In this document: piece after piece, positions 20,873-30,055 of the stretch
Numbering within the stretch: position 1 is the first letter of the stretch
Layout: every line of letters begins with the position of its first letter
NCBI GenBank assembly: GCA_945643635.1
Contig: CALZFC010000349.1
Coordinates: 4,110,001-4,174,000 of the forward strand
Source of the DNA: Allodiplogaster sudhausi
Taxonomy: Eukaryota; Nematoda; Chromadorea; Rhabditida; Diplogasteridae
Direction: 5' to 3'
DNA length: 64,000 nt
The notes under the pieces: generated by a model
What the model saw: only the letters and a program-made list of their open reading frames with translations
Databases searched by the model: none
What the model was told of the DNA's origin: nothing
Translations under genes and position numbers: made by a program

Positions 20873-23800
20873 CTCTCTCTCTCTCCATCCCTATCTCTCT
20901 CTCTCTCCCTTATTTCATCCAATAGTAACGAATCCTCACCGTCAATAACAAGATGTCCGCCGTAGAGAAGAACAGCAACAAGAACCACGTTATTTGCGAA
21001 TTCGTTGACAAAGTTGTTGCCAACATACGCAATGGCTCGTCTTCTTGCAACTGCCAGAGTGCTGTCCAGCATTGTCTGCAATACGGTGGAATTTATTTCT
21101 CTTTTTATAGACTACATTATTTTACGTTACTTACATTACTTTACTTCATAGCTTTCGCATATGATAGACATTGGTTCCCGTTTTCTTTTTAAGATTACTT
21201 TGTTCTACTTTATTAACATTACTTTACTTTATAGCTGTCACCACCGTTACAGCATACTCAAACCTTTTAATGAACACAACAACTTAATCCTCAATGAAGA
21301 GCAGAGTCATGCCAATGAATGCATTAATTTTTAAACCCTGTATTTCATGTTTGAAACACATAACTCACCTCAAATCTGGCAGCTTCTTTCTTCTCGCACG
21401 CAAAAGAGCGAACGGTTCGCATCGTTGAGAGAACCTTTAATCGAAAATATATTGTAAAAATAAAATTATTTAAAAAAACATGCATATCCTGAGAACTTGT
21501 TCCATTGTATTTCATATTGATTATTATAGAAAAATCCGTCGAATTTAATTCTAAGTTTAATGGATAAATCCATTTTATTAAATCTTGATAATTGCCAACT
21601 GCAAAAGCTCAATTTTCCATACCTCCTCCGCTGTATGATTCGCCATTGCAATGGTCGCTTGAAGTTTCTCGTAGAGTTTCTGCAAATCTTATTTAAATAA
21701 ACTTATTTTTTTTTTATTTTCTTGGCAAATTTCCATGCTTGTACATCTGCTAGAATATTAGATAGGAGACCGGAATGTAATTTTTTTTAAAGATAATAAA
21801 TAATAAAAAATAAAACCCACATCGAAGAAGACACCGTACACTTTCGTAATGTACGCAATCAGGGGGATGGCAATGAAGGTGACCAGAGTGAGTCGCCACG
21901 ACAGGGTGAACATGAAGCCGAGCGAGCCAATCTTTCGAATGAGGAGATCAAATGGGGCCAGTTAATATCTGTTTAGTCTAACAATAAGTAATTACAAATG
22001 GGGCCAGTCAATATCTGTTTAGTCTAGGTAATTACAAATGGGGCCAGTCAATATCTGTTTAGTCTAAGTAAGTAGAAGTGGCCATTCAAAATTTGTTTAG
22101 TCTAGATAAGTAGAAGTAAAGTAAACAAGTGGAACACACGCACCAGCATGATTCCGTTGCGCAAGAAAACGTTGAGGTTGAGGCCGATGGAGTCAGCAAC
22201 GGTCTGGCAATCCGATGTCAGGCGAGAAACGATAACTCCTGTCAGATACAACGAGATAAATAATTTTTTAAATTAAAAAGCTTAATTAATTGGTCTAAAG
22301 GATACGCTTCCTATAGAAAAAGGAAAAATAAGTTATAATATGATTATGGGTGTGATGAAGTAAAAATGCCTGTAAAATTTGGCAAGATTGTTTTTGTATA
22401 AAAAGTAATAACTTAATTAATTGGTCTTATAATAGAAAAAAGACTATCATATGGATAAAATAAAATATAGTATAGTAAAAAATACCTGTCTTGGTCGCAT
22501 CGAAGAAGGCAATGTCCTGCTTGACAAGAGAGCAGAAGAGATCGAGGCGGACACTACGTGAGACGAGTGCATTCGCGTAGTCAAAGGAACCGCCTCGTAA
22601 GCCGCCGAAGACGCTACTGTAAAAGAGAAGAACATAAAATAAAAGTGAAAATAAAATACATTTCGCACTCTTTTACATCTTCCTTACAAATTACCAAATA
22701 ACAAAAAAAGTTATTGGATCAACTTTTACTGTTAAGCCTCATGGGAAAGTCAATAGGACACGAAGTCCTACTGTCAAAAGCAAAAAAAAACATTTCTAAT
22801 TCTTTTATGACTGCGATGATACCCAATAAAATAATACTAATCAGCATAAAAGATATATTGAATATAATAGTCTCTACAGGCATCAATATTAGGACCAGAA
22901 GTCAAGAAATGACTGTAGCCACAGTAGCCAAGACATTGGCGACAATGGAGAAAAGAAGAAGTCCTCGAACCTGACAAAGGCGAGTGCAGATAGGATGAGA
23001 GTGGACTGGATGAGTGGGCCGTATCCCTTTGAGTGGACAATGTTATCCACGATTGTTCCCGTGTAGTAGGGAATGAAGATGCGCACTGGAAATAAATGCT
23101 GTTCTTAAAAGAGGCTGTGACCAGGGACCTTAAAAGCTACTGTAATCCTTAAGAAAAGAATAAGCAGTACCATAGATCTTGGACAGCCCCCTTTAATGCT
23201 AAATCATTTTTTTCATTATTTTTTTCCCAAAACTATTCTCGTCTTCATTATTTGAAACTATTCGTTTACATTATTTAAAAACTATTTCCTTTCATTGTTA
23301 GTAAACAAACAATCAACTTCGAATTAAAAAAATAGATAGTAGCCAGTAGAGCGTGCGAACCTCCAGAGTACAGGAAGAGGAAAAAGAAGCCACTGCCGAA
23401 CCATTGCCAGTGCACAAAGCAGTAGGCGACGAGTCGAATCACATGACGATATGTTGACAAGTGTTCAACCTGGACGAAGAAGATGAGCATTATTGTTGTT
23501 GCGGTGAAACAGGAAAAGAAGAGAAAAAAAAACAAATACAGTCTATATTCCGAGGAATGATGGCATATTTCTTATTTTCTTCTTTTATCTTAAAATATAA
23601 AACATACAGCGGGAAAGGCATTTTTTCTCTATTCTTTGAATCATCTCATTTCATTGATTATTAGCGTGTGTTTCGCAAATATATTCAAGGAAACATAATT
23701 AAATTTAAATAAGCCTTTAACTACCATACCCGGTTTTTCGACTTCATTTTTTTGGCCTAGCCTACCCTGTTTTGGAATACCATCCGGCAAGGCCTTTATT

Positions 23801-25017
23801 CCCTGATTAAGGCTGAATAATACTAAAATCTATTTCATAAAAAAAACATGCCTTATCCAGAATCCCTTGTTCTTCATCATTAGCAGGGGCTGAGCCATCG
23901 GCAACAGGAGTTGCGGAGGTACCATTATCAGCGGCTCCCTCTTCTTCGGTAGCTTCTTCTCCTTCGTTGAAGAATCTCTCGTAGTTGATTGGAGTCGCGG
24001 AGAGAGTGAGATACCAGAGGAGGCAGAAGAGAATGCAGACGACGAAGGACCACGCGAACAGGAACCAGAGACCGAAGAAGGCGAGCTGTTCGGGATGCTC
24101 GGCAAATGCCAGCAACTTGACAATCGTGAAGGAGAACGTCAAGATCGAGAAGCCCAGACACGGCAGGTTCAGGGACTGCAAACATTTTAAATCGTTCGCA
24201 TTCATAATCGATCGTTATCTAAATGAATTCAACCATATTTTAGAGTTCAGAGAAGAAATCTAGGAAAATATGGGCAAACAAGTCGGTTGCTACTTGTTGT
24301 TATTTCCGTTACAACTAGCAAAAAAAAACACAAAATGACATCAACAACAAAATATTGTAAACCTTGACAATCTTCTCACGATCGAACGCTATCAAGAGAC
24401 TCGCGACGACCAGAGAAAGGACGCGGATGAGAAAGAGGACAATGAAGTCGAAGGGACTACGAGTGAAGTTGTAGCCATCGAGGAGCAGAAGATTCTGCAC
24501 GATCAGATCAGCGCTGGAAGACAGAAAGACAAATGTTCACTGAGTCGTTCATCTTGTTTCATTATGTTCAGTCATTAGTTCCTTTAATGACTCATTACAT
24601 TCGATTCTATTAACTCGCTTTTATACAAGTTGATATTTTTTAACTCTTAATGCTCGCATAAGAAAAACCCTTAAAACTAGAGCAAAGGTCTAGAATCCCA
24701 GCTCCCTAACAGGCTAAAAGTTAGTCTAAGTTCTTTTAATAGGTTATTCCATTCGAAAGGTATGCAAATCTAACGATAAAAGAAAAAAAGTTCTACTGCT
24801 GGTAACTCGACCGTGCCTTGTATTCCTTGGTTCATCCACTCAGCACTAGCGTTACTGCTAAATCTTATAGTTCATTGCCAGTATCGTTCTTCATCTGTCC
24901 ACACAAACCTTCCTTTCTTCTTCTTTTTTTCCCCACCAAGGAAACCAAGGAGCGGAAAAGAGCGAAGGAGGGAAAGGGTTAGGAAAACAGAGAAGGTCGT
25001 GCGAACGCTGCATAGAC

Positions 25018-25095
<78 letters not shown>

Positions 25096-25575
25096 AAGAG
25101 ATAAAATCGTCACAATTAAATAAAGAGAAAGGGTCTCGAGCTTACGACAGTAGGGAAAACAAAGATAAGGTAGAAGAGAGAAAGTGCAACAAGAGAAGGA
25201 GAGAAGTCGTGATTCACGGTGTCCAAAGATGGAAGACAATAAGAAAACGAGTGTGTGTAATGTTACGAAATTCGGATGACAAATGGAAATGAGCGAAAGA
25301 TTTCGAAACCAGGAAATATCACACTAATAGTGGGCAAATAAGTGGAACATCAGTCAAAAATCAAACTATTTGAAAGAATAGAGCTGATATTCTAAGAAGG
25401 ATAAAGTGGGATTAAACGCAGGGTCAGTGAGTTTATTTTTAAAAAAAATCATGAAAATCCTGGTGTTCACTGACTTGAATTTAAAATTAGGCGCGAAGAA
25501 GGCGAGTGAGATGATGTTGACAAAGGCATCGGCAGCGAGGAAGAGGCCGACGAGGCCCACCCGTGGAAGAGGCAT
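17488..25575 (-). CDS. TAPL/HAF-type ABC half-transporter, intact copy B
   Basis: Twenty coding exons in minus orientation: 25575-25475, 24513-24363, 24175-23852, 23469-23361, 23085-22971, 22616-22486, 22238-22144, 21931-21821, 21679-21623, 21434-21369, 21075-20940, 20648-20581, 20488-20387, 20185-20102, 19741-19568, 19296-19198, 18993-18903, 18388-18262, 18120-18021 and 17583-17488; about 775 residues. The N-terminal hydrophobic TMD0 (exons 1-3) leads through an acidic Glu/Ala linker to a core TMD and one nucleotide-binding domain. That domain has Walker [10 protein letters not shown]-loop VAQEPIL, signature MSGGQKQR, Walker [13 protein letters not shown] and H-loop IAHRLST, all complete. 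Length and order match TAPL (ABCB9) and nematode HAF-4/HAF-9, lysosomal peptide exporters. An in-frame TAG two codons above supports the ATG at 25575. A CCAG acceptor at about 25666 implies a 5' leader exon or SL trans-splicing. Confidence 0.9.
20830..20910. repeat. (CT)n in intron of copy B
   Basis: CT microsatellite in the intron after exon 11 of copy B. Copy A has a partial exon duplication in the same intron instead, so the two copies have diverged here by different insertions. Confidence 0.75.
21945..22080. repeat. intronic minisatellite, three ~50-bp units
   Basis: The segment CAAATGGGGCCAGTCAATAT...CTGTTTAGTCTA is repeated three times in the intron between exons 7 and 8 of copy B. Copy A has a single unit at 13335-13375. 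This is a copy-specific expansion. Confidence 0.85.
23846..23851 (-). other. non-canonical GC donor, intron 3 of the transporter
   Basis: The only in-phase donor after exon 3 reads AAG|GCATGT in copy B and AAG|GCACGA in copy A (14079-14084). The following exon starts in phase 0 after a regular CAG acceptor in both copies. No GT donor in the correct phase is found nearby. GC-AG introns are a known minor class. Confidence 0.6.
25020..25112. repeat. (GA)n in intron 1 of copy B
   Basis: Equivalent to the GA tract at 15048-15090 in copy A. Flanking blocks (CCACCAAGGAAACCAAGGAG, AGGTCG.GCGAACGCTGCATAGA) are conserved between copies, so the microsatellite was carried by the duplication. Confidence 0.8.
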
Positions 25576-25669
25576 CTCAACCTACAGCCACCTCGGGCGG
25601 CAGCTGGATGGCAGATAAGAGGACGGGCAGGTGTCACGCCCGGTCCACTTGGAGGGTGAGTCACCTGGA

Positions 25670-25920
25670 ACAAGCGATAAGGAGGAGAGGGTAAAGAGAC
25701 CGAGAAAGAGAAAGACAGGGAGAACAGACGCAGCATCAGCACAGAAAGAGCGTTCAAGTAGCCATGTGAAAAGCATGCGAACACGAACGAAAATGAATGG
25801 CTCATTGTCCAATACACCAACAAAACCGGGTCTAATCCGTTCAAAATCTATTAGCAGTACCATACGGTTCCCAGGTGCACTAAAATTAACATAAAACGAT
25901 ATAAAAATGTAATAAACATA
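25670..25920. other. upstream region of transporter copy B, no gene called
   Basis: Non-repetitive sequence 5' of the transporter's first coding exon. It should contain the promoter and any leader exon, but no TATA-like or other core element can be picked out with confidence. Confidence 0.3.
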
Positions 25921-25924
25921 AATT

Positions 25925-26162
25925 TTAACAGGCCGGAGTTTTGAAATGGGCGCGCCATCGTGTTTTTGGTGTCTTGTGTGGCAGTTGGGAAACCTCAGAA
26001 AATTACGCATACTATGTTTAGCGAGCTGGCGCTACTCTGTTTAGTGTACTTGACATTTATACGCGAACGTGGAATAATTTTTATTTTATGCCCTTTCCAA
26101 GCTTTTGAATGGTACTTTTTCTATTTTTCTTTCTAGATTTTCCTGTTAAAGCAATGCTTATT
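25925..26162 (+). repeat. dispersed repeat, copy 1
   Basis: Begins near AACAGGCCGGAGTTTTGAAATG and matches 29098-29340 in the same orientation over about 240 bases (shared blocks ATCGTGTTTTTGGTGT, TTTAGCGAG, CTACTCTGTTTAGTG, TCTTTCCAAGCTTTTG...). It has no coding frame; probably a non-autonomous element. The palindromic element at 26163 follows directly. Confidence 0.75.
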
Positions 26163-26686
26163 CGGTACTCTTCGACTATCACTACCCCAGAGAGCCTCCA
26201 AAAATTTTGAAATTTGTTTTTCACTGAAACATGGCCCAGGGTTGTTTCACACGGGAAACATGAATATAACATCCATTTTAACTTATAACGTCATTAATAA
26301 AAGTTACAGTAGAAAGTGGCGTTTGTTAAAATGGTGGAGTCGAACGTGTTCTCCCTTTGCCAAACGAAAGGATGAACTCCTAGACATAACCCTGAACGAC
26401 CTCTAGGGTAAGAATAGACACCTGAACCGCTGGCGAGGCTCAATGGCTCTTCTTCCTAGCCCTTCATGCTCCAATTGCAACTCCCTTATCGAGATTAACA
26501 ACGCGATCTGAGTCAAAATTAAATTCGACAATTGTTACTATATCGTTTTTTAATGACGTTATAATTAAAAATGGATGTTATATTCATGATCCCCGTGTCA
26601 AGTAACACACCCTTAGCCAAGTTTCAGCGAAAAAAAATTCAACATTTTTGGGGGCCTTCTGGGGTAGTGATAGTCGAAGAGTACCG
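26163..26686. mobile_element. palindromic MITE-like element
   Basis: Arms 26163-26304 and 26544-26686 are reverse complements at roughly 80 percent identity over about 142 bases, both ending CGGTACTCTTCGACTATCAC outward. The 240-base centre is unique. The element is flanked by CTTATT on both sides (26157-26162 and 26687-26692), a candidate 6-bp target duplication. It has no transposase. Superfamily is not assigned. Confidence 0.75.
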
Positions 26687-26689
26687 CTT

Positions 26690-27479
26690 ATTCTCCTAGC
26701 CTGAAAATCGGGCCGGACCCAAAATTATAAGGCCCGGAAAAGAACGGGCCGGGCCTAGCCGATTTGCATTTGCGATTTCTTTTCCTCTGTGTTTTGTGCT
26801 AGCTCGGCCTTTTAGTGCCGTTCATACTGTATAGTGTGTTAGCATTACTGGCAGAGGCGAGATCCCCTTGATCATCTCGCTCGCTCTCTGCATCTCTAAC
26901 CACTCTCTCATATCATAACTCTCTCTAGGGTCTGGGCATAGGCCTGGTCAGCAGGCCTCTCCCTCTTGTCATATCGATTGACCTCTCTCGGTGTCTTGGG
27001 CGCACACGAGCCCTCGCCTTCTTTCTCATCTTCCCCTTGCCAAAGTCCCGGCATATGCATTTCGTTCTTTGGCTCCGTGAGGAGCAGCGGGTCCAGAGCT
27101 TTGCTCTGGCCCCCTCCCTTCTTTCTCACCCTCTTCTGTACCATGCTAGCATGCATACTTGTTGATTACCTTTGTAAGAGGATGTGTAACATAAACTTGT
27201 CTGTTTTAATGCCTTGTATTCTTCACATGGTATAATGGCTTGTTTATTACTTCCGAGCAGCCGGCCAGGCAACAATTTCGTCATATGAATATCGTCAAAT
27301 TTATATCTTCAATTCCCGCGTGGCAGGATTACAGCCCTTGCGGGCTTTTCTTCTTCATTTTGCCCCTGGCCGGCGGCTTTCGCCACAAGGCCCAGAAAAG
27401 TACGGGCCGGGCATTTTTGGACTTGTCCGGCCCGATGGGCCGGACAAGTCCAAAAATGTTAGGCCCGTTGACACCTCTG
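26690..27479. mobile_element. hAT-like non-autonomous element end with GGCCCG repeats
   Basis: GGCCCG/CGGGCC motifs cluster at 26710-26760 and 27388-27470. The right end, read inward, begins CAGAGGTGTCAACGGGCC, which fits the CAGnGGTGnnAA style of hAT termini. A perfect 22-bp palindrome sits at 27412-27458 just inside. The matching left terminus is not found; it may have been removed where the MITE abuts. The interior has only weak open frames and no recognisable transposase. Confidence 0.45.
27412..27458. repeat. perfect 22-bp palindrome
   Basis: Arms 27412-27433 and 27437-27458 are exact reverse complements separated by GAT. The palindrome is subterminal to the hAT-like end. Confidence 0.95.
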
Positions 27480-27692
27480 TTTGTGGCCTAATGTTGTGAC
27501 ACTTAATTCGTGCACAGCATTGGGAAAGTGCTGCCCGATTTTGCGTTTGCGAATTAAACTTGGCGTGAGTAATCGATACGGGCGTGAAGCACGTGACTTA
27601 TAACAATGTAATCATTGATTGGCAAGAACGTTATTATTGAAGAATTATTTATTGTGCCGAGAATGTACTGAGAAAAATATTGTTTATTCAGA

Positions 27693-28257
27693 ATGGAAAT
27701 GAAAGAACCAGCGGTCGTGGCAGGCGAAATGGTGGGAAGTACGAAGCAACTGGCCATGACAGAGCTGTCCACTGGCACCGCGGAAGAAGCAAAGGTACAA
27801 TACGAGAACGAGAGTATCGCGCGCATCCTGGACACTGTGCTGTTCTCCTTGGTCTTCAGGAAAGGTGGACGGAACACCAGACGAGAAGACACCGCCGTCC
27901 CTCGACACCGAATATTATAATTTTTTGGTGGGTCATACCACATTTCTCCAAAAACACAATAATGATACGAGTTATTTAAAGGAGGCGTCCCAGAAATTTT
28001 ATGAATTTAAAACATGTCAAAAAACGTTTACTTTAAATGTAAATAAGGCATATTTTATTGAGGAAATGATTAAATTGTTTACTGGTAATGTAACAAATGT
28101 AGAACCAGCTAACTTGGTTGGTTTTAGAAACTATCTTAACAGCAAGACTATTAATAATCCTGATTATTTTGGTAGAGTCTTGATGAAAGACTTGACAGAC
28201 GACATTCGTACAACTATAGATAATAACAGAAAAAAAGTTGCGTTGGAACTGTTTTGA
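27693..28257 (+). CDS. small gene with a likely frameshift or missed splice, unknown function
   Basis: A frame opens at ATG 27693 and runs to about 27860. A second frame from about 27859 runs to a stop at 28255-28257 and encodes a well-formed helical protein (FYEFKTCQKTFTLNVNK, YFIEEMIKLF, VLMKDLTDDIRTTIDNNRKK). The frames differ by one base around the AGGAAAGGTGGAC stretch. A 64-base intron (AAG|GTACAA ... TTCAG) is present but does not restore phase. An AATAAA polyadenylation signal follows at 28329. Roughly 185 residues in all. No family is recognised. Either a sequence error, a pseudogene or an unusual intron is involved. Confidence 0.5.
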
Positions 28258-28325
28258 ACTTTTTTTCATGTATTCTTTAGGTGCTGTGCTTAGTAATTTT
28301 GTGTTTGCCTGCTGCTTGTCTTTAC

Positions 28326-28334
28326 TCAATAAAT
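28326..28334 (+). terminator. polyadenylation signal
   Basis: AATAAA about 70 bases after the stop of the preceding frame, in sense orientation and followed by a GT-rich stretch (TTGTTCGTCTCCG). It supports the strand and 3' end of that gene. Confidence 0.5.
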
Positions 28335-28604
28335 TGTTCGTCTCCGTCTTGAAACACAGTTGAGGTGTGAATTTGAAAGGTGAAATGGAAAGGAGAGTAG
28401 TTTTGTCCTAGCCGAGGCCTCTTGTTGTTTCTGAACCTGGTACATTCCTGGCCGACACTAACACTCATGGGAATCGTACGCTATGACACATTGATTTAAA
28501 ACAACAGAAAATCCGAACTTAAACAAAATGGCTGCAAAGAAATTTACAAAAAAATAGATTTACTTTCTGTTATTTGCTTTCTGTTACACTTCACTTTGAT
28601 CGCT

Positions 28605-29030
28605 TTCTGATTTTGAAAATAATGAAGAGAAAGGCCTTTTAAGGTTATGTACACCGTGTTTAATTAGTTTCTTCTCTCTCCACAACCTTCTCTTTTTCTC
28701 TTTCTCTCCCTCTCTCTCAATCTCAATCTCTGCTCTTGTCTCTCTCTCCGTCTATTTTTCATTCATCATCTCTCGCTCGGTCTCTGGCTTTCTTTGTTGT
28801 CTGGATCTATCATAATTGCTTACTTTTCTATCGTTATCGCGAAAGGAAATATGCTTTTGAAGGGATAACAAAAAACTACTCATATGCAATTTTGCACCAT
28901 ACATAATAACTAGAAATGGTAATATCGAGGTGAGTATGAAAAAGTGTGACAATAGTGAAGACATCCTGATCTATATATCATGTTAAAGCTGATATATAAA
29001 AGTTAGCTTAAAGCAGACCTGTTTTCCAGT
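28605..29030 (+). repeat. dispersed repeat, copy in direct orientation
   Basis: Reverse complement of about 35165-35445. Shared blocks include AAATATGCTTTT, AGGGATAACAAAAAAC, GAGTATGAAAAAG and AAAGCAGACCTGT; an outer block AAGGCCTTTTAAGGTTA also matches. A CT-rich insertion (28670-28800) is present only here. Confidence 0.75.
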
Positions 29031-29097
29031 ACAATATGGACGAAGGCACAGATAAAATGAGTAGAAAAACCATGTAAAAAAGAATAAAGACAAACTT

Positions 29098-29400
29098 CAA
29101 CAGCCTGGAGTTTTGAAATGCCGCGACATCGTGTTTTTGGTGTATCGTGTGTGTTGCAGTTGGGGAAAGCACACAAAATTACTCATACTACGTTTAGCGA
29201 GCAGCTGCTACTCTGTTTAGTGGACTTACCATTTGAAAGAGAACGAGGGAATAATTTTAATTTTTTGCTCTTTCCAAGCTTTTGGATGCGGCGTGTTTTT
29301 ATTTATATTTAATTTTCTAGATTTTCTTTCTAATTCAGTGCGTATTTTCTATTAGACTCTTCGTTGTCTATCGACTTCTACACGGCTTCTATGCCGTATC
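29098..29400 (+). repeat. dispersed repeat, copy 2
   Basis: Second copy of the repeat at 25925. It ends near a short motif CTTCTACACGGCTTCTATGCC that recurs at 29990-30011, bracketing the AT microsatellite and the 600 bases beyond it. Confidence 0.7.
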
Positions 29401-29451
29401 CATCGCCATCGGTTGGTTCCAGTTATGTACATTACATATGTACATCTGTAC

Positions 29452-29454
<3 letters not shown>

Positions 29455-29513
<59 letters not shown>
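29455..29513. repeat. (AT)n microsatellite
   Basis: About 28 uninterrupted AT units. Non-coding. Confidence 0.95.
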
Positions 29514-29516
<3 letters not shown>

Positions 29517-30055
29517 ACATGACACACCATAAAGTATCATTAGACTGTACGAAACGCACCAGTCATTAGAATTGTGCCTAATGCGTGAGGCTGTAACGAT
29601 TATATCTGTGACCTGTTATACATATAAGCCTATACCAAGGGTGTAGCAGCTTCCTGTGCAGGGCATTAAAATATGATTTATCTGTTTCTAGCTATACAAT
29701 ACCTAACCTACAATGATGATTTGGAGCTAGGGAAGGGACGATCGCCGCGTAGGACTGAGTCGCTCCCTCCCACTGCCCGGGTTCAGCATACTCGTCCTAG
29801 GGCATGAAAAAATTTATCGGGTACACCATCTCGACTAGGTTCATTTCCTGAGAATGTGCTTCTGCCCATTTTCCCTGGAGAGTTGGCTTATTTGCCAGAA
29901 CATGATCAGTATATACTGAATACTTGCTTTACCTTATTACCATTGCTGGTATTGTCTTGCCCTTGACTATTAGCTTGATTCTGGCCATACTTCTACACGG
30001 CTTCTATGCCATATCCATGTATGAGCCTTTACGTTATTAGTTTCCACGTTCGCAG

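Noticed and set aside
29340..30016. Short repeated motif CTTCTACACGGCTTCTATGCC as LTRs or terminal repeats
   Set aside because: The match is only about 28 bases, without TG/CA ends, target duplications or coding content between.
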